In this document: positions 42,863 through 52,261 of the stretch, one piece after another
Position numbering within the stretch: position 1 is the stretch's first letter
How the letters are laid out: the number at the start of each line of letters is the position of its first letter
Source of the DNA: CAZLRH01 sp964562015
GTDB lineage: Bacteria; Verrucomicrobiota; Verrucomicrobiia; Opitutales; JABDGR01
Direction: 5' to 3'
NCBI GenBank assembly: GCA_964562015.1
Contig: CAZLRH010000014.1
Coordinates: 1 to 64,000 of the forward strand
DNA: 64,000 nucleotides
The notes under the pieces: generated by a model
The model's input: the letters and a program-made list of their open reading frames with translations, nothing else
Database searches by the model: none
Told to the model about the DNA's origin: nothing
Translations under genes and position numbers: made by a program

Positions 42863-43780
42863 TCAAACGCCACTTTCCCACCGGGCCCAGAGTGAGAGCG
42901 GCAAGGGCCGGCTGCTGGCTTCGGCGGTGAGGGCGAGTTCGCCCCGGGTCACCCGGCCGCCCTGGCCGCGCATCATTTCCTCCAGCAAATTGCCGAGCAT
43001 GAGTGCGGAAGCCTCCAGATTGTACATCGTCAAAAGGATAAAGCGGGGATTTTTCGACAGGGCTTGGCGGCACAGGCTGAGCAATTCCGGCAGCATAGCT
43101 TCGACTTTCCAAACTTCGCCAGCGGGGCCACGGCCAAAGGAAGGCGGGTCGAGCGAGATGGCATCGTAGCGCACCTCGCGGCGAATTTCGCGGCGGAGAA
43201 ATTTAACGGCATCGTCGAGAATCCAGCGGACGGGGGCGCGTTCGAGGCCGGACAGGGTTTGATTATGGCGCGCCCAGGAGACGGCGGGCTTCGAGGCGTC
43301 CACATGCGTCACCGCGCAACCCGCCGCGGCGGCGACCAGCGACGCCGCCCCGGTGTAACCGAACAAGTTCAACATGCGCAAGGGTGTGGCACCCGCGGCG
43401 CAGGCGTGTGTGTGGATGAACTCCCAGTGCGGCGCCTGCTCGGGAAAAAGTCCGAGGTGCTTCGAGCCATCGGTCAAGCGCGCCTGCAAAGTGAGTTCGC
43501 GCCAGCGCATGGTCCACTCGCGCGGAGTGCCCCGGGTGAGGCGCCAGGGGCCTTCGTCTTCGTGGACGGCGGCGGCCTGGGCCCAGGCGGCCTGGTCGAG
43601 CGCGGGCTCCCACCAGGCCTTGGGCTCACTGCGGATAATGACATGCGCACCAAAACGCTCGAGCTTGCGGCGGTGGCCGGTGTCGAGCAGCGCGTAGTCG
43701 GGCCACCGGGCGGACAGCACGGGCAGCGGGGGAACCTCGGAGGACGCGGCGGGAGCAGCGGCGGGCTTCATGGCGGCCAT
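42863..43780 (-). CDS. Class I SAM-dependent methyltransferase, RlmI-like
   Basis: A 305-residue methyltransferase. The SAM-binding site has M-L-N-L-F-G-Y-T-G-A-A-S, then T-H-V-D-A-S-K-P-A-V; the catalytic motif D-P-P-S-F-G-R-G lies near residue 220. This order matches the RlmI/RlmK-type rRNA cytosine/guanine methylases; however the N-terminal PUA domain is short or absent, so the exact target is open. The first 40 residues are Ala/Pro-rich. It is convergent with pilT, with 6 bp between the stops. Confidence 0.82.
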   Translation of the reverse strand: MAAMKPAAAPAASSEVPPLPVLSARWPDYALLDTGHRRKLERFGAHVIIRSEPKAWWEPALDQAAWAQAAAVHEDEGPWRLTRGTPREWTMRWRELTLQARLTDGSKHLGLFPEQAPHWEFIHTHACAAGATPLRMLNLFGYTGAASLVAAAAGCAVTHVDASKPAVSWARHNQTLSGLERAPVRWILDDAVKFLRREIRREVRYDAISLDPPSFGRGPAGEVWKVEAMLPELLSLCRQALSKNPRFILLTMYNLEASALMLGNLLEEMMRGQGGRVTRGELALTAEASSRPLPLSLWARWESGV

Positions 43781-43907
43781 GCTGGCGGACGGCGGGCCGG
43801 AGTGAAAACCTTTTTTCCAACTTTGCGCGCGCCGCCCAACGCGCGCACCTTAGACTGGACAAAGATTGAAAGGGAACTTACTTTTCCCAAGTTGGAGCGC
43901 TTCCCTC

Positions 43908-45677
43908 ATGTCTTTGCCCAGTCCAAGCCCCAAGCGGCCTTTTTTCGTCTTCGCTCATATACCCAAATGCGGCGGCACGACCTTCATCAAGACGCTTAAG
44001 CGCAATTTTGGCGACAAGTTCTACCACGACCACGGGCTGTTGCAGAACTACTGTTATACGCTCGAGCAGACGCGGCTGATCGTCGCCCAGCAGAGCCATC
44101 TCGATTGCATCGCCTCGCACCGGTACAATTTCGATTTTCCCTTCACCGATCCGGACTGCCCACGCGAGATTAAGGCCTTTACGTTTGTGCGCGACCCGGT
44201 GGACCGCGCGATTTCGCATTATTTTTTCCACCGGCTGCATTCGCAAATTTCACTGAAGGAAATCGACCGGGACGTGGAGGATTATTTTAAAAGGTACGCC
44301 GAGGACAAGAAAATCCTCGTCACTTACAAAGACGGCCAGACGCTGATTCTCGGGGGCCGGGGCGGCCTGCCGCACATCCAGCAACTCGCGGCGGACGGCC
44401 ATGTGATGGTGCTGCCTTTGCGGAGGTTCGACGACGCCATGATTGTGCTGGAAACGCGTTTCCCGAATTTTTTTCGCGATTGCTCCTATTCGCGTCTCAA
44501 CCAATCCGAGCGGGACCAACCCGTGCCGGAACACGTGCGCGAATTGATCCGGCAATTCCAGCACAAGGACATGGAATTATGCCGCTGGGCGGAGGAGTCG
44601 CTGGACCGCGAACTCACGCAGCTTTTTCCCGAGGCGGAACGGCTGGCCGCGAAACGCGCGGATTTTCTGATGCGGTGCGAATTGCGGGCGGAAAAGGCGG
44701 GCTGGCGGCGGCGCTTGCTGAGCTTGCGGCTATGGTGGGGCCGGCGCCAGCAGACGTTCCAGCCCCCGGCCGCCTCGTTGCTCGAGGAGCAACTGCCGCT
44801 GGAATCCGGCGCCGCCAAGCCGAGTAAGGTTCCGTCGATCCGGAAGCGCAAGCGCCTGAAAAAGGGCGACCTCCCCGCCGCGCCTTCGGCGGGCGACGCT
44901 TCCCGGGTGCTGATTTACGCGCACATCCCGAAGTGCGGCGGCAAGACTTTCAATTCCGTGCTGCGCCGCAATTTTGGCGAAACGTATTACCGCGAAGAGG
45001 CGCTCTACTCAGGCTACAAATACACGAAGGAGGAAATTGTCGGCATCCTGCAAACCCGGTATACGCTGCACGCGTTGAGTTCGCACCGGCTGACATTTGA
45101 CCTGCCATGGGCCAACAGTCCGCGGCCCATTCTCGGTCTGACCTTTGTGCGGGAGCCCATCGAACGCGCGCTGTCCTCCTATTATTACCTGCGGCGCCAC
45201 CCCGGAATCGCGTCGCCCGCCAAGTCCCAATCCCCCGAAGAAGTGCTGCGGGAAAAACTGCCGCGGCTGGAGAATTTTCAGGCCTTTTTCCTGGGGCGCG
45301 GTAAACCGAACCCGGACTTCGTCGCGAAGCTGGTGGAGTTGGGCTGGGCGCATGTGTTCCCGAGCGATCGGTATGAAGAAGCCATGCTCGTGCTGGAACG
45401 CGCCTACCCGCTGGATTTTCGCGATTGCAGTTACAAGATCCAAAACCAAAGCCCGCGCGACGAAGTCGAAATCAGCCGGGAATTGCGGGCGAAATTTGAG
45501 GCCGCCACGCGCCTCGATGCGGAAATTGTGGCGCTGTCGAACCACCATCTCGATTCGCTACTCACCAAATATTTCCCCACGCCCGCCGCCCTGGAAACAG
45601 CGCGGGCAGAATTGCGCCAACGCAATGCCATCCGCGCCTCCGGCGCGCCCGAAAACCGTGTGTTGTCGGCGTCCTGA
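43908..45677 (+). CDS. Tandem-domain sulfotransferase family protein
   Basis: A 589-residue protein from the ATG at 43908 (a GGAG lies 11 bp upstream). It contains two sulfotransferase domains in a row. Each has a PAPS 5'-phosphosulfate loop, H-I-P-K-C-G-G-T-T-F near residue 17 and H-I-P-K-C-G-G-K-T-F near 340, and a 3'-phosphate region, F-V-R-D-P-V-D-R-A and F-V-R-E-P-I-E-R-A. Substrates of this family are glycans or other alcohol groups. A basic linker (P-S-I-R-K-R-K-R-L-K-K-G) joins the domains. Clear similarity between the two halves shows an internal duplication. It opens the glycan-modification cluster. Confidence 0.85.
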   Translation: MSLPSPSPKRPFFVFAHIPKCGGTTFIKTLKRNFGDKFYHDHGLLQNYCYTLEQTRLIVAQQSHLDCIASHRYNFDFPFTDPDCPREIKAFTFVRDPVDRAISHYFFHRLHSQISLKEIDRDVEDYFKRYAEDKKILVTYKDGQTLILGGRGGLPHIQQLAADGHVMVLPLRRFDDAMIVLETRFPNFFRDCSYSRLNQSERDQPVPEHVRELIRQFQHKDMELCRWAEESLDRELTQLFPEAERLAAKRADFLMRCELRAEKAGWRRRLLSLRLWWGRRQQTFQPPAASLLEEQLPLESGAAKPSKVPSIRKRKRLKKGDLPAAPSAGDASRVLIYAHIPKCGGKTFNSVLRRNFGETYYREEALYSGYKYTKEEIVGILQTRYTLHALSSHRLTFDLPWANSPRPILGLTFVREPIERALSSYYYLRRHPGIASPAKSQSPEEVLREKLPRLENFQAFFLGRGKPNPDFVAKLVELGWAHVFPSDRYEEAMLVLERAYPLDFRDCSYKIQNQSPRDEVEISRELRAKFEAATRLDAEIVALSNHHLDSLLTKYFPTPAALETARAELRQRNAIRASGAPENRVLSAS

Positions 45678-45746
45678 GGGCCGCCGGCCCGGCCAATCCT
45701 GTTGACAATCCGGCGGAGCGGGCGGCATCTTTTGCTTTTCGATTAC

Positions 45747-47117
45747 ATGCGCACCAACTCGTTTAACCGCCAGTTGTCCTCCGCCCTGGCGCAGGAAGTG
45801 TCGACTATCCTCCGCCAGGCCGGATTCGCAGAAGTGAAGGAGGCCGACGTGCTGCACGCAGGCGAAGTATTTGCCCGGGTGGAACAAACCATCACCGGCC
45901 GGGTCGCGGGGCATCTGGAGGATTATCTCGGCATGTTTCTGGCCACGCGCGCAGTCTGCGCCGCCCGGGGCCGGGAGTCGGCGCACTTGGTGGAAATCGG
46001 GACGCTCTTTGGCGGCAGCGCGGCGCTGCTGTGGCTGGCGGCGAAAGAATCGGGGGCGAAATTTTCCCTCACGGCAATTGATCCGCTCGACGGCTATTAC
46101 CGGCACAGCCAATCCGGCCCGTCGTCGCCGGTGGACATCATCACGGGACTGGATATTTCAGCGGCGAGGGTGCGGGCCAACCTGGCCGCGTGCGGTGTGC
46201 CGGAGGACGGCGTGAAACTGGTGTGCGCGCTCAGCACCGACCCGGCGGCCGTCGCGGCGGCCGCGGCCCAGCCGATTGACATGCTGTTTATTGACGGCGA
46301 CCATTCACTAGCGGGCCTGGAGGCGGATTACGCGAATTATCTCCCCTTGATGCGCGCGGGCGGGTTTGTGGTGATTGACAATTTTTCCGATCTGGCGTGG
46401 CCCGACGTCACGCGTGCGACCTTGCGCTGGCCGGAGTTTCCCCATGTGCTCCAGCCGGTCGCGTTGCTGCGGAGCGCGTTGTTGTGCCGGTATCAACCCG
46501 GCCCGGCGCAATCCTCCCCGGCGGTTTCCGCCTACGCCCGGCTGACCGAACGGGCGCTCGACAACGCCGTGCGCCACGGCCACCGGTCGCTCGATCAAAA
46601 TCCGCTGCGCCTCGCCGGGATGATCAAACAGCAACTCGAAGGCCTGGACGATTTTCGCGCCCGCGCCGCCGTCATTTCCAAATTGCGCGACGCCCCCGTG
46701 GCCGCCGACGCGACGCCCCCGTGGGATGCAAAAATACCCGCGTTGATCGCGCAGGCGGATGACGTGCTGGCCCGTCTCGGCCTGAGCCGGCAAGGCGAGC
46801 TTCCCGCGGAATGGTTGCGCCCGGCGGAGTTGCGCCCGGAAGAATGTGCCTCGCTCGCGGGTGAATTGGCCAAAATTTCGTCCCAATTGCGGCAGGCCAT
46901 CGCCCGCGCCTTCAGCCAGCTCGCCCACCAGTCGCGCCTGCTCGCCCTGGATTATCGGCGCGTGCAGCGGCGTCATCAACGCTTGCAGCAACGCTTCAAT
47001 GTGTTGCAGGCCAAGTTCGATTCCGTGGTGAAAACCCGCGCCTACCGCGTGGGCCGCGGCCTGCACCTGGTGCCCGACGTGGTAAAATCAACACCTGCCC
47101 CCGCTCCCCGCGCATGA
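45747..47117 (+). CDS. SAM-dependent methyltransferase with C-terminal helical region
   Basis: A 456-residue protein from the ATG at 45747. The first 220 residues form a class I methyltransferase of the Methyltransf_24 type: H-L-V-E-I-G-T-L-F-G-G-S-A near residue 83, A-I-D-P-L-D-G-Y-Y, then I-D-M-L-F-I-D-G-D-H-S and G-F-V-V-I-D-N-F. Relatives are cephalosporin-hydroxylase-like and glycan methylases. The C-terminal 240 residues are helical, with a coiled coil near the end. It overlaps the next gene by 4 bp. Confidence 0.78.
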   Translation: MRTNSFNRQLSSALAQEVSTILRQAGFAEVKEADVLHAGEVFARVEQTITGRVAGHLEDYLGMFLATRAVCAARGRESAHLVEIGTLFGGSAALLWLAAKESGAKFSLTAIDPLDGYYRHSQSGPSSPVDIITGLDISAARVRANLAACGVPEDGVKLVCALSTDPAAVAAAAAQPIDMLFIDGDHSLAGLEADYANYLPLMRAGGFVVIDNFSDLAWPDVTRATLRWPEFPHVLQPVALLRSALLCRYQPGPAQSSPAVSAYARLTERALDNAVRHGHRSLDQNPLRLAGMIKQQLEGLDDFRARAAVISKLRDAPVAADATPPWDAKIPALIAQADDVLARLGLSRQGELPAEWLRPAELRPEECASLAGELAKISSQLRQAIARAFSQLAHQSRLLALDYRRVQRRHQRLQQRFNVLQAKFDSVVKTRAYRVGRGLHLVPDVVKSTPAPAPRA

Positions 47118-48976
47118 ATGCCACCCTCGTCCCTCCGCCGGCGCTTGATTTTGAAGCGGCGTTGGCCGCTGCAAAAAAAGGCTACCCGCTGGGGGCCGAT
47201 ATCTTTTTGCCCACGCGTGAAAAGCATTCCGACGAAGAACGCTATCGGGGATTGCTCAAATCGCGCGACTGTCTGGAACGCCGCTACCCGCTGGTTTACC
47301 GGCCCCGCCTGGAAAAGCTGCGCGAATGGTGCTCCGTGGCGCGCACGTGTGTCATCATTGGCAATGGCCCGTCCCTCAAACACATCGAGTTGGACACGCT
47401 CCAGCATGTGCCGACATTTGCGGCCAACGGCATCTACCTCGCCTACCCCGGCACCCGTTTTCGGCCCACGTTTCACGTCGTCGAGGACCACCTAGTCGCG
47501 GAAGACCGCGCGGAGGATTTGAACCGGCTGGGCGATTCGATCAAATTATTCCCGACCTATCTTGCGTATTGCCTGGAGGACGACGGGAACACAATTTTTT
47601 ACCGGCACCTGCCGCGGCCCAACGCGAAGGAGGACCGTTTCGACTTTTCCCCGAACGCCGCCGAGCAGACGTACACCGGCTGCACCGTCACGTTTTCCAA
47701 TCTGCAACTGGCCTATTATCTCGGTTTTCGGCGCATCCTGCTCATCGGCCTGGACCACAATTACACCATCCCGAAGGACGTGCAAATCAGCGCGGACTAC
47801 AAGACGGGCGTGCTCGACATGAAGTCGGACGATCCGAACCATTTTAACAAAGACTACTTTGGCAAGGGCAAGCGCTGGCATGACCCGCAGGTGAATAAGA
47901 TGGACGCGGCCTACGTCTGCGCGCGGGAATTTTTCAAACAACACGGCGTGGAGGTTTACAACTGCACGGTCGGCGGCAAGCTTGAGGTCTTTCCCCGGCG
48001 CCCGCTGGCGGAGTGTCTCGCGGAAATTCCCACCCACGAAACCGTGCAGCCCAAGGCGTGGCTGCATCGCCTCCAAACGGAGCACGCGCCGGCGCCCGAG
48101 CGGCTGGAAATCCTTTCGCTGGACTTGCGGGAGCGCCTGCCCGAGGAATTTGCGACCGTAGTCCGGCTGCGCGAAAATCGCTCCATCGGCTGGCATTACC
48201 TGCTGGATCTGACGTGGCTGCTGGCCCAGGTGCGCCGGAATATTCCGCGCGGCTCGCTCATTCTCGACGCCGGCGCCGGCAGCGGCTTGGCCCAATTTCT
48301 ACTCTTGGACGCAGGCTACCGGGTCTTGTCCGTGGACATGGCGCCGCGCAGCTTTTCCAACCGCCTGCTCAAACAATTCGCCCACCGCGTTTTTCAAGTG
48401 GAGGCGGCGACCGCGCTGACCGAGCAATCGGCGGCCTACCTCGACCATTTGCAGAAAAACTACAATTTAAAGGAACCGCTGATCCTGCCGAAAGTGCCGC
48501 TCGCCGCGGCCTTCGCGCCGGGCGCCCAGTCGGGCCTTTTCGTGGTGCAAGGCGACTTGCTGGACTTATCCTGGCTCGAGGATCGGCGGGTGGATGGCGT
48601 AATTTCTTGTTCGGCCTTGGAACACAATGGCGCCGACGCCGTGCACGCCATTGTGGCTTCGCTGGCCGAGCGCACACGCCCCGGCGGCTGGCATTTCCAC
48701 ACCGTGGCCGCCGCGCGCGACGCGGACTTCTTCCACGAACCCTCGAAAGGCTGGGCTTACACCGCCGCCACCGCGAAGCGCCTCTGGAACCTGGCGGCCG
48801 ACAGCCCGGACAATTACGCGGAGTATGATACGCTCATGCGTGCGTTGCGGGTCACGCCCAATTTCCTCGAACGGTCGCTCGCGACATTTTATTTTCAATC
48901 CGGCGCCAACGGCATGCCGTGGGGCCATTGGGATCCGCAGTACTTGCCGCTTGGCATCACGCGTCAAATTCGGTAA
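47114..48976 (+). CDS. DUF115 protein fused to a methyltransferase domain
   Basis: A 620-residue bifunctional-looking protein. Residues about 70-290 are a DUF115/MptE-like domain: V-I-I-G-N-G-P-S-L near 79, F-A-A-N-G-I-Y-L-A-Y, H-V-V-E-D-H, I-L-L-I-G-L-D-H-N-Y-T. This domain occurs in Maf-type flagellin glycosylation proteins and surface-glycan enzymes. From about 370 a class I SAM methyltransferase follows (I-L-D-A-G-A-G-S-G-L, S-V-D-M-A-P, G-V-I-S-C-S-A-L-E-H). The overlap with the gene before it and the 16 bp gap to the next tie it to the glycan cluster. Confidence 0.78.
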   Translation: MNATLVPPPALDFEAALAAAKKGYPLGADIFLPTREKHSDEERYRGLLKSRDCLERRYPLVYRPRLEKLREWCSVARTCVIIGNGPSLKHIELDTLQHVPTFAANGIYLAYPGTRFRPTFHVVEDHLVAEDRAEDLNRLGDSIKLFPTYLAYCLEDDGNTIFYRHLPRPNAKEDRFDFSPNAAEQTYTGCTVTFSNLQLAYYLGFRRILLIGLDHNYTIPKDVQISADYKTGVLDMKSDDPNHFNKDYFGKGKRWHDPQVNKMDAAYVCAREFFKQHGVEVYNCTVGGKLEVFPRRPLAECLAEIPTHETVQPKAWLHRLQTEHAPAPERLEILSLDLRERLPEEFATVVRLRENRSIGWHYLLDLTWLLAQVRRNIPRGSLILDAGAGSGLAQFLLLDAGYRVLSVDMAPRSFSNRLLKQFAHRVFQVEAATALTEQSAAYLDHLQKNYNLKEPLILPKVPLAAAFAPGAQSGLFVVQGDLLDLSWLEDRRVDGVISCSALEHNGADAVHAIVASLAERTRPGGWHFHTVAAARDADFFHEPSKGWAYTAATAKRLWNLAADSPDNYAEYDTLMRALRVTPNFLERSLATFYFQSGANGMPWGHWDPQYLPLGITRQIR

Positions 48977-48992
48977 CCCCACGCTGGCACCC

Positions 48993-50342
48993 ATGGCATC
49001 CCGCCCGCAAAGTCGCCTGGGCGACGTTGGTTGGTTATTGCCCGCGGCCTGGCGTTCGCTGCCGTTGGCGCAAACGCTGCGGGGTCTCCGTCCCACCGCC
49101 GGGGCGCGCCCTCGGCTCTACTTGCTTGATCCCTCGTATGAGCAGGAGATCGGGCATTATGGCTCGGTGGCACGTCACTTGGCGGAAGCGTGCGCCGCCC
49201 GCTCCTGGCTTTTCGTGCATTTGACCGGACCGCAGGATCGTCCTCCCAATGGACCGCGGATTCCGTGGTTTCGCCGCGACGCCCGGCTGCCCATGCGGAT
49301 CTACAGACCCGAACTGGGACCCAAGGTGCTGCATGGCATTCGCGGCGATACGCGCCGATCACTGCGCGTTTTCATCCGCGACCTCGGCGCCGCGCTGGCG
49401 TTGGACCGGTTGATTTTTCCGGAAGGCGAGGCTTATTTCTTTTTTTACACCGGGGATTTGCTCCATCCCTGGGCCTATCTGGAACGCGGCCCACTGGGAC
49501 CGCGGCAGCACCTCGCGGTGTTTCAGTTCAATTTGCCGCCGCATTTTGAAAAGGCCACCCAGCAGAAGCGTTTCAGCCGCCACGCCAAACTGCTGGCCCA
49601 ACGGCTGGAGGCGGGGAAGGGCGCGAATGCTACACGCGTGCGACTTTGCACCGACAGCCCCGCGCTAGGACGTTTATTGAAGCCCGCCCTGGGCTCCTCC
49701 CTGGCCTATGCCTGCCCGCCGCTGGTGGGGCCGGAAGATTTGGAAACGCTGCCCACGCCGGAGGAAATCGCCCGGCGGCCGCATCCGCTCGGTTATTTCG
49801 GCTATTTGAGCGAAAAACATGGCTGGCCGATTTTGCGTGAGTTACTGGAAGCCCAGGCCGGGCGGCAGTCGCGCTGGCTGCTGAAGATCAATCCGAAGCG
49901 ACACCCGGAAGATGTGGCCGTCGCCCAACAGGCGGCCACCGCGGCGGGGGCGACATTGCAATTGGGATTTTTCCCGGAAGCCGAGTACCACGCCTCGCTC
50001 GACCGCTGCGCGAGCCTCCTCCTGCCCTACCGTCCGCAGCAATACGCTTTTCTCTCCTCGGGCAAATTGATCGACGCCCTGCGCCACGGCTGCCTGCCCA
50101 TCGTGCCCGCCAATACCTGGCTGGCGGAGACCGTCCGGCAATTGGACTATGGGCTCGTGGTTGCGCCCCAGTATTGGGGCGCGGTGCCGGCGTGCCTGGC
50201 GGTGCTCGACCTGCCCGCGCTCTGGGCGCGCCGCCGGGCGGCGGTGCGTGAATTTCTCGGCCGCTTCACGGCGGCATGCTTGCTGGATTCGCTGGCCGCG
50301 CCGGTGGCGCGCGGCCCGTTCGAGGCCTCCGGCCACCCGTAG
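48993..50342 (+). CDS. Glycosyltransferase-like protein (GT-B fold)
   Basis: A 449-residue protein from the ATG at 48993; the frame extends upstream but overlaps the previous gene. The C-terminal half looks like a nucleotide-sugar-binding domain: G-Y-F-G-Y-L-S-E-K-H-G-W-P near 270, L-G-F-F-P-E-A-E-Y-H-A-S-L, L-L-L-P-Y-R, S-S-G-K-L-I-D-A-L-R-H-G-C. The N-terminal half is unassigned. It directly abuts the GT2 gene (stop at 50342, ATG at 50343). The acceptor is unknown. Confidence 0.68.
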   Translation: MASRPQSRLGDVGWLLPAAWRSLPLAQTLRGLRPTAGARPRLYLLDPSYEQEIGHYGSVARHLAEACAARSWLFVHLTGPQDRPPNGPRIPWFRRDARLPMRIYRPELGPKVLHGIRGDTRRSLRVFIRDLGAALALDRLIFPEGEAYFFFYTGDLLHPWAYLERGPLGPRQHLAVFQFNLPPHFEKATQQKRFSRHAKLLAQRLEAGKGANATRVRLCTDSPALGRLLKPALGSSLAYACPPLVGPEDLETLPTPEEIARRPHPLGYFGYLSEKHGWPILRELLEAQAGRQSRWLLKINPKRHPEDVAVAQQAATAAGATLQLGFFPEAEYHASLDRCASLLLPYRPQQYAFLSSGKLIDALRHGCLPIVPANTWLAETVRQLDYGLVVAPQYWGAVPACLAVLDLPALWARRRAAVREFLGRFTAACLLDSLAAPVARGPFEASGHP

Positions 50343-51227
50343 ATGCAGGTTTCCTTTATCATACCGTCCTTTAATAAAGGACCCTTTATCGGCCAATGCC
50401 TGGACAGCATCGCCGCCCAGCGACTCGCGCCCGGCAGTTTTGAGGTGCGGGTCTATGACAATGAAAGTACCGACGCCACGGTCGAAATTTTGCGCGCGCA
50501 TCCGTTGCGCCCTCACTGGGTGAGCGAGCGCGACGGCGGCCAGGCCGCGGCGGTCAACCGCGGTTTGCGGGAAGCGCGGGGAGAATTCATCGCCTGGATC
50601 AACGCCGACGATTTTTACCGGCCCGGTGCGCTGACCCCATTGCTGGCCGCCTTCTCCAATCCTGCCCGGCCCAGGGTCGTTTATGGGCGGGCTGACATCG
50701 TGGACGAGACCGGTCGCAACTTGGGGCCCTACCCGGTCGAGCCTTGGAATTTGGCGCGGCTGGCTGATTTTTGCTTCCTCTGCCAACCGGCGGTATTTTT
50801 CCGCCGCGACGTGGTGACAGAGGCCGGGCTGCTCGATGAAAGCCTGCATCTCGCGCTGGATTATGAATTCTGGCTGCGGCTGGGGCAGAAAGCCCCGTTT
50901 CAATTTCTTGACCAAACCCTCGCCGCCACCCGGGATTATGCGGAGACCAAGACCCGCCTGCGCCGGGTGGACGTGCAGCGTGAGTGCCTGCTGGTTTCCC
51001 ACTGGCACACCGGTCGTTGGTCGCAAAAGTGGCTGCGCGGGCTGGCGAAGCACGAAGTGCGCGCAGCCCTGGGCGTACCGGAGGAGGCGGAGCACTGGCC
51101 CGCGCATCTGGCGGAGGTCTGCTGGTGGCGGCTCTGGCAACTTCGTCTGCACAGTCGTGAAGCCCGCGGCTGGACGGAAGCGGACCACGCCCAGGCCTTT
51201 TTGCGCGCAGCGCAGGGAAAAGATTAG
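50343..51227 (+). CDS. GT2-family glycosyltransferase
   Basis: A 294-residue GT-A fold enzyme. The start V-S-F-I-I-P-S-F-N-K-G-P is classic for GT2; the nucleotide-sugar site shows V-Y-D-N-E-S-T-D, the metal-binding motif is N-A-D-D (about residue 84), and L-A-L-D-Y-E-F-W-L-R-L lies near 175. It transfers one sugar to a glycan acceptor. The ATG follows the previous stop directly. Confidence 0.9.
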   Translation: MQVSFIIPSFNKGPFIGQCLDSIAAQRLAPGSFEVRVYDNESTDATVEILRAHPLRPHWVSERDGGQAAAVNRGLREARGEFIAWINADDFYRPGALTPLLAAFSNPARPRVVYGRADIVDETGRNLGPYPVEPWNLARLADFCFLCQPAVFFRRDVVTEAGLLDESLHLALDYEFWLRLGQKAPFQFLDQTLAATRDYAETKTRLRRVDVQRECLLVSHWHTGRWSQKWLRGLAKHEVRAALGVPEEAEHWPAHLAEVCWWRLWQLRLHSREARGWTEADHAQAFLRAAQGKD

Positions 51228-51371
51228 ACCGCCTTAAGTGAATTCACAAAATCCCTTTTGACCGATTTTTAGTTGCTGCAATTCCCCGCATTTTGGGCCA
51301 AAGCGAAGATTCGCCGCTTCACTCTCGCAAACTAAGCACCGAGCACTGGATCACTAAAACACTTTCCTCCC

Positions 51372-52070
51372 ATGCGTATCGTCGCCCTGCTGCCCATGAA
51401 GGCGCATAGCGCCCGCGTCTCGGGCAAAAATTTCAAGCCGCTGGCCAGCTTTCCGCTCTATGAGTGGATTCTGCGGACGCTGACGGCCCTGCCGGAAATC
51501 GCCGAGGTCGTCATCAACACAGACGCCCGCGAACACCTGACGCAGGCGGGCCTGAAGGAGCAGCCGCGCGTGCGTCTGCGCGACCGCAAACCGGAGTTGT
51601 GCGGAGACTTTGTCAGCATGAACCTCGTGCTGGCGGATGACGTGGCCAACGTGCCCGCCGATGCTTATTTAATGACGCACGCCACCAACCCGCTGCTGAG
51701 CGCGGGGACGATTCGGCGGGCACTCGCGCAATTTTCCGCAGCCATCCAAGCTGGCACGGCGGACAGCCTATTTACTGTGAACCGCTTTCAAACCCGTTTT
51801 TATCTTACGGATGGCACCCCGGTGAACCATGACCCCAAGAACTTGCTGCGCACCCAGGACCTGCCGGCCTATCTGGAGGAAAACTCGAATCTTTACCTTT
51901 TTACCGCAAAAAGTTTTGCCATCACGAAAGCGCGCATCGGCCTCAAACCGCTGCTTTTTGAGACCCCGCGGCTGGAATCGGTGGATATTGACGATGCCGA
52001 AGGCTGGCAACTGGCGGACATCCTGGCCGCCGACTCTCTGCGCCGTAACGAGCCGCCGTGGAAGGTGTAA
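51372..52070 (+). CDS. Acylneuraminate cytidylyltransferase family protein (NeuA/PseF-type)
   Basis: A 232-residue nucleotidyltransferase with I-V-A-L-L-P-M-K-A-H-S-A-R-V near the start, the CTP-binding region of CMP-sialic acid synthetases, in a form seen in divergent members (H-S-A-R-V-S-G-K-N-F-K). L-M-T-H-A-T-N-P-L-L lies at about 100, and D-I-D-D-A-E-G-W at the end. It would activate a nonulosonic or similar sugar acid with CTP. No NeuB/PseI synthase gene is in the window, so sialic acid is not shown. It follows the GT2 gene by 144 bp. Confidence 0.8.
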   Translation: MRIVALLPMKAHSARVSGKNFKPLASFPLYEWILRTLTALPEIAEVVINTDAREHLTQAGLKEQPRVRLRDRKPELCGDFVSMNLVLADDVANVPADAYLMTHATNPLLSAGTIRRALAQFSAAIQAGTADSLFTVNRFQTRFYLTDGTPVNHDPKNLLRTQDLPAYLEENSNLYLFTAKSFAITKARIGLKPLLFETPRLESVDIDDAEGWQLADILAADSLRRNEPPWKV

Positions 52071-52238
52071 GCGGAGGGCCTGGTTGAGCGCTTGGCAAAG
52101 GAGCTGACGCAGTTGCGAAGGTGGAAAAGGGCTAAAATGGCCGGGGATTTGCCTCGCAAAGCCTTAGCTTACAAGATATTTAGATAACATCATGCTTAGA
52201 TAATCTTTTCCCTGCTATTTTCTTCGGTTTCCGGGGTT

Positions 52239-52255
52239 TATAGGTCGCCTATAAT
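52239..52255 (+). promoter_or_regulatory. -10 box overlapped by a perfect palindrome ahead of the Gly-rich-tail protein
   Basis: TATAGG-TCG-CCTATA is a perfect 15 bp palindrome at 52239-52253, and its right arm runs into TATAAT at 52250-52255. Counting 6-7 bp downstream puts a transcript start at about 52262, on or just before the GTG start codon, so the mRNA may be leaderless or nearly so. Two TTAGATAA repeats lie about 50-70 bp upstream. A protein binding the palindrome would block the promoter. Confidence 0.5.
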
Positions 52256-52261
52256 ATTTTC

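Noticed and set aside
51372..52070. Proof of a sialic acid pathway
   Set aside because: Only the cytidylyltransferase-like gene is present; synthase and sialyltransferase are not seen, so the sugar stays unknown.
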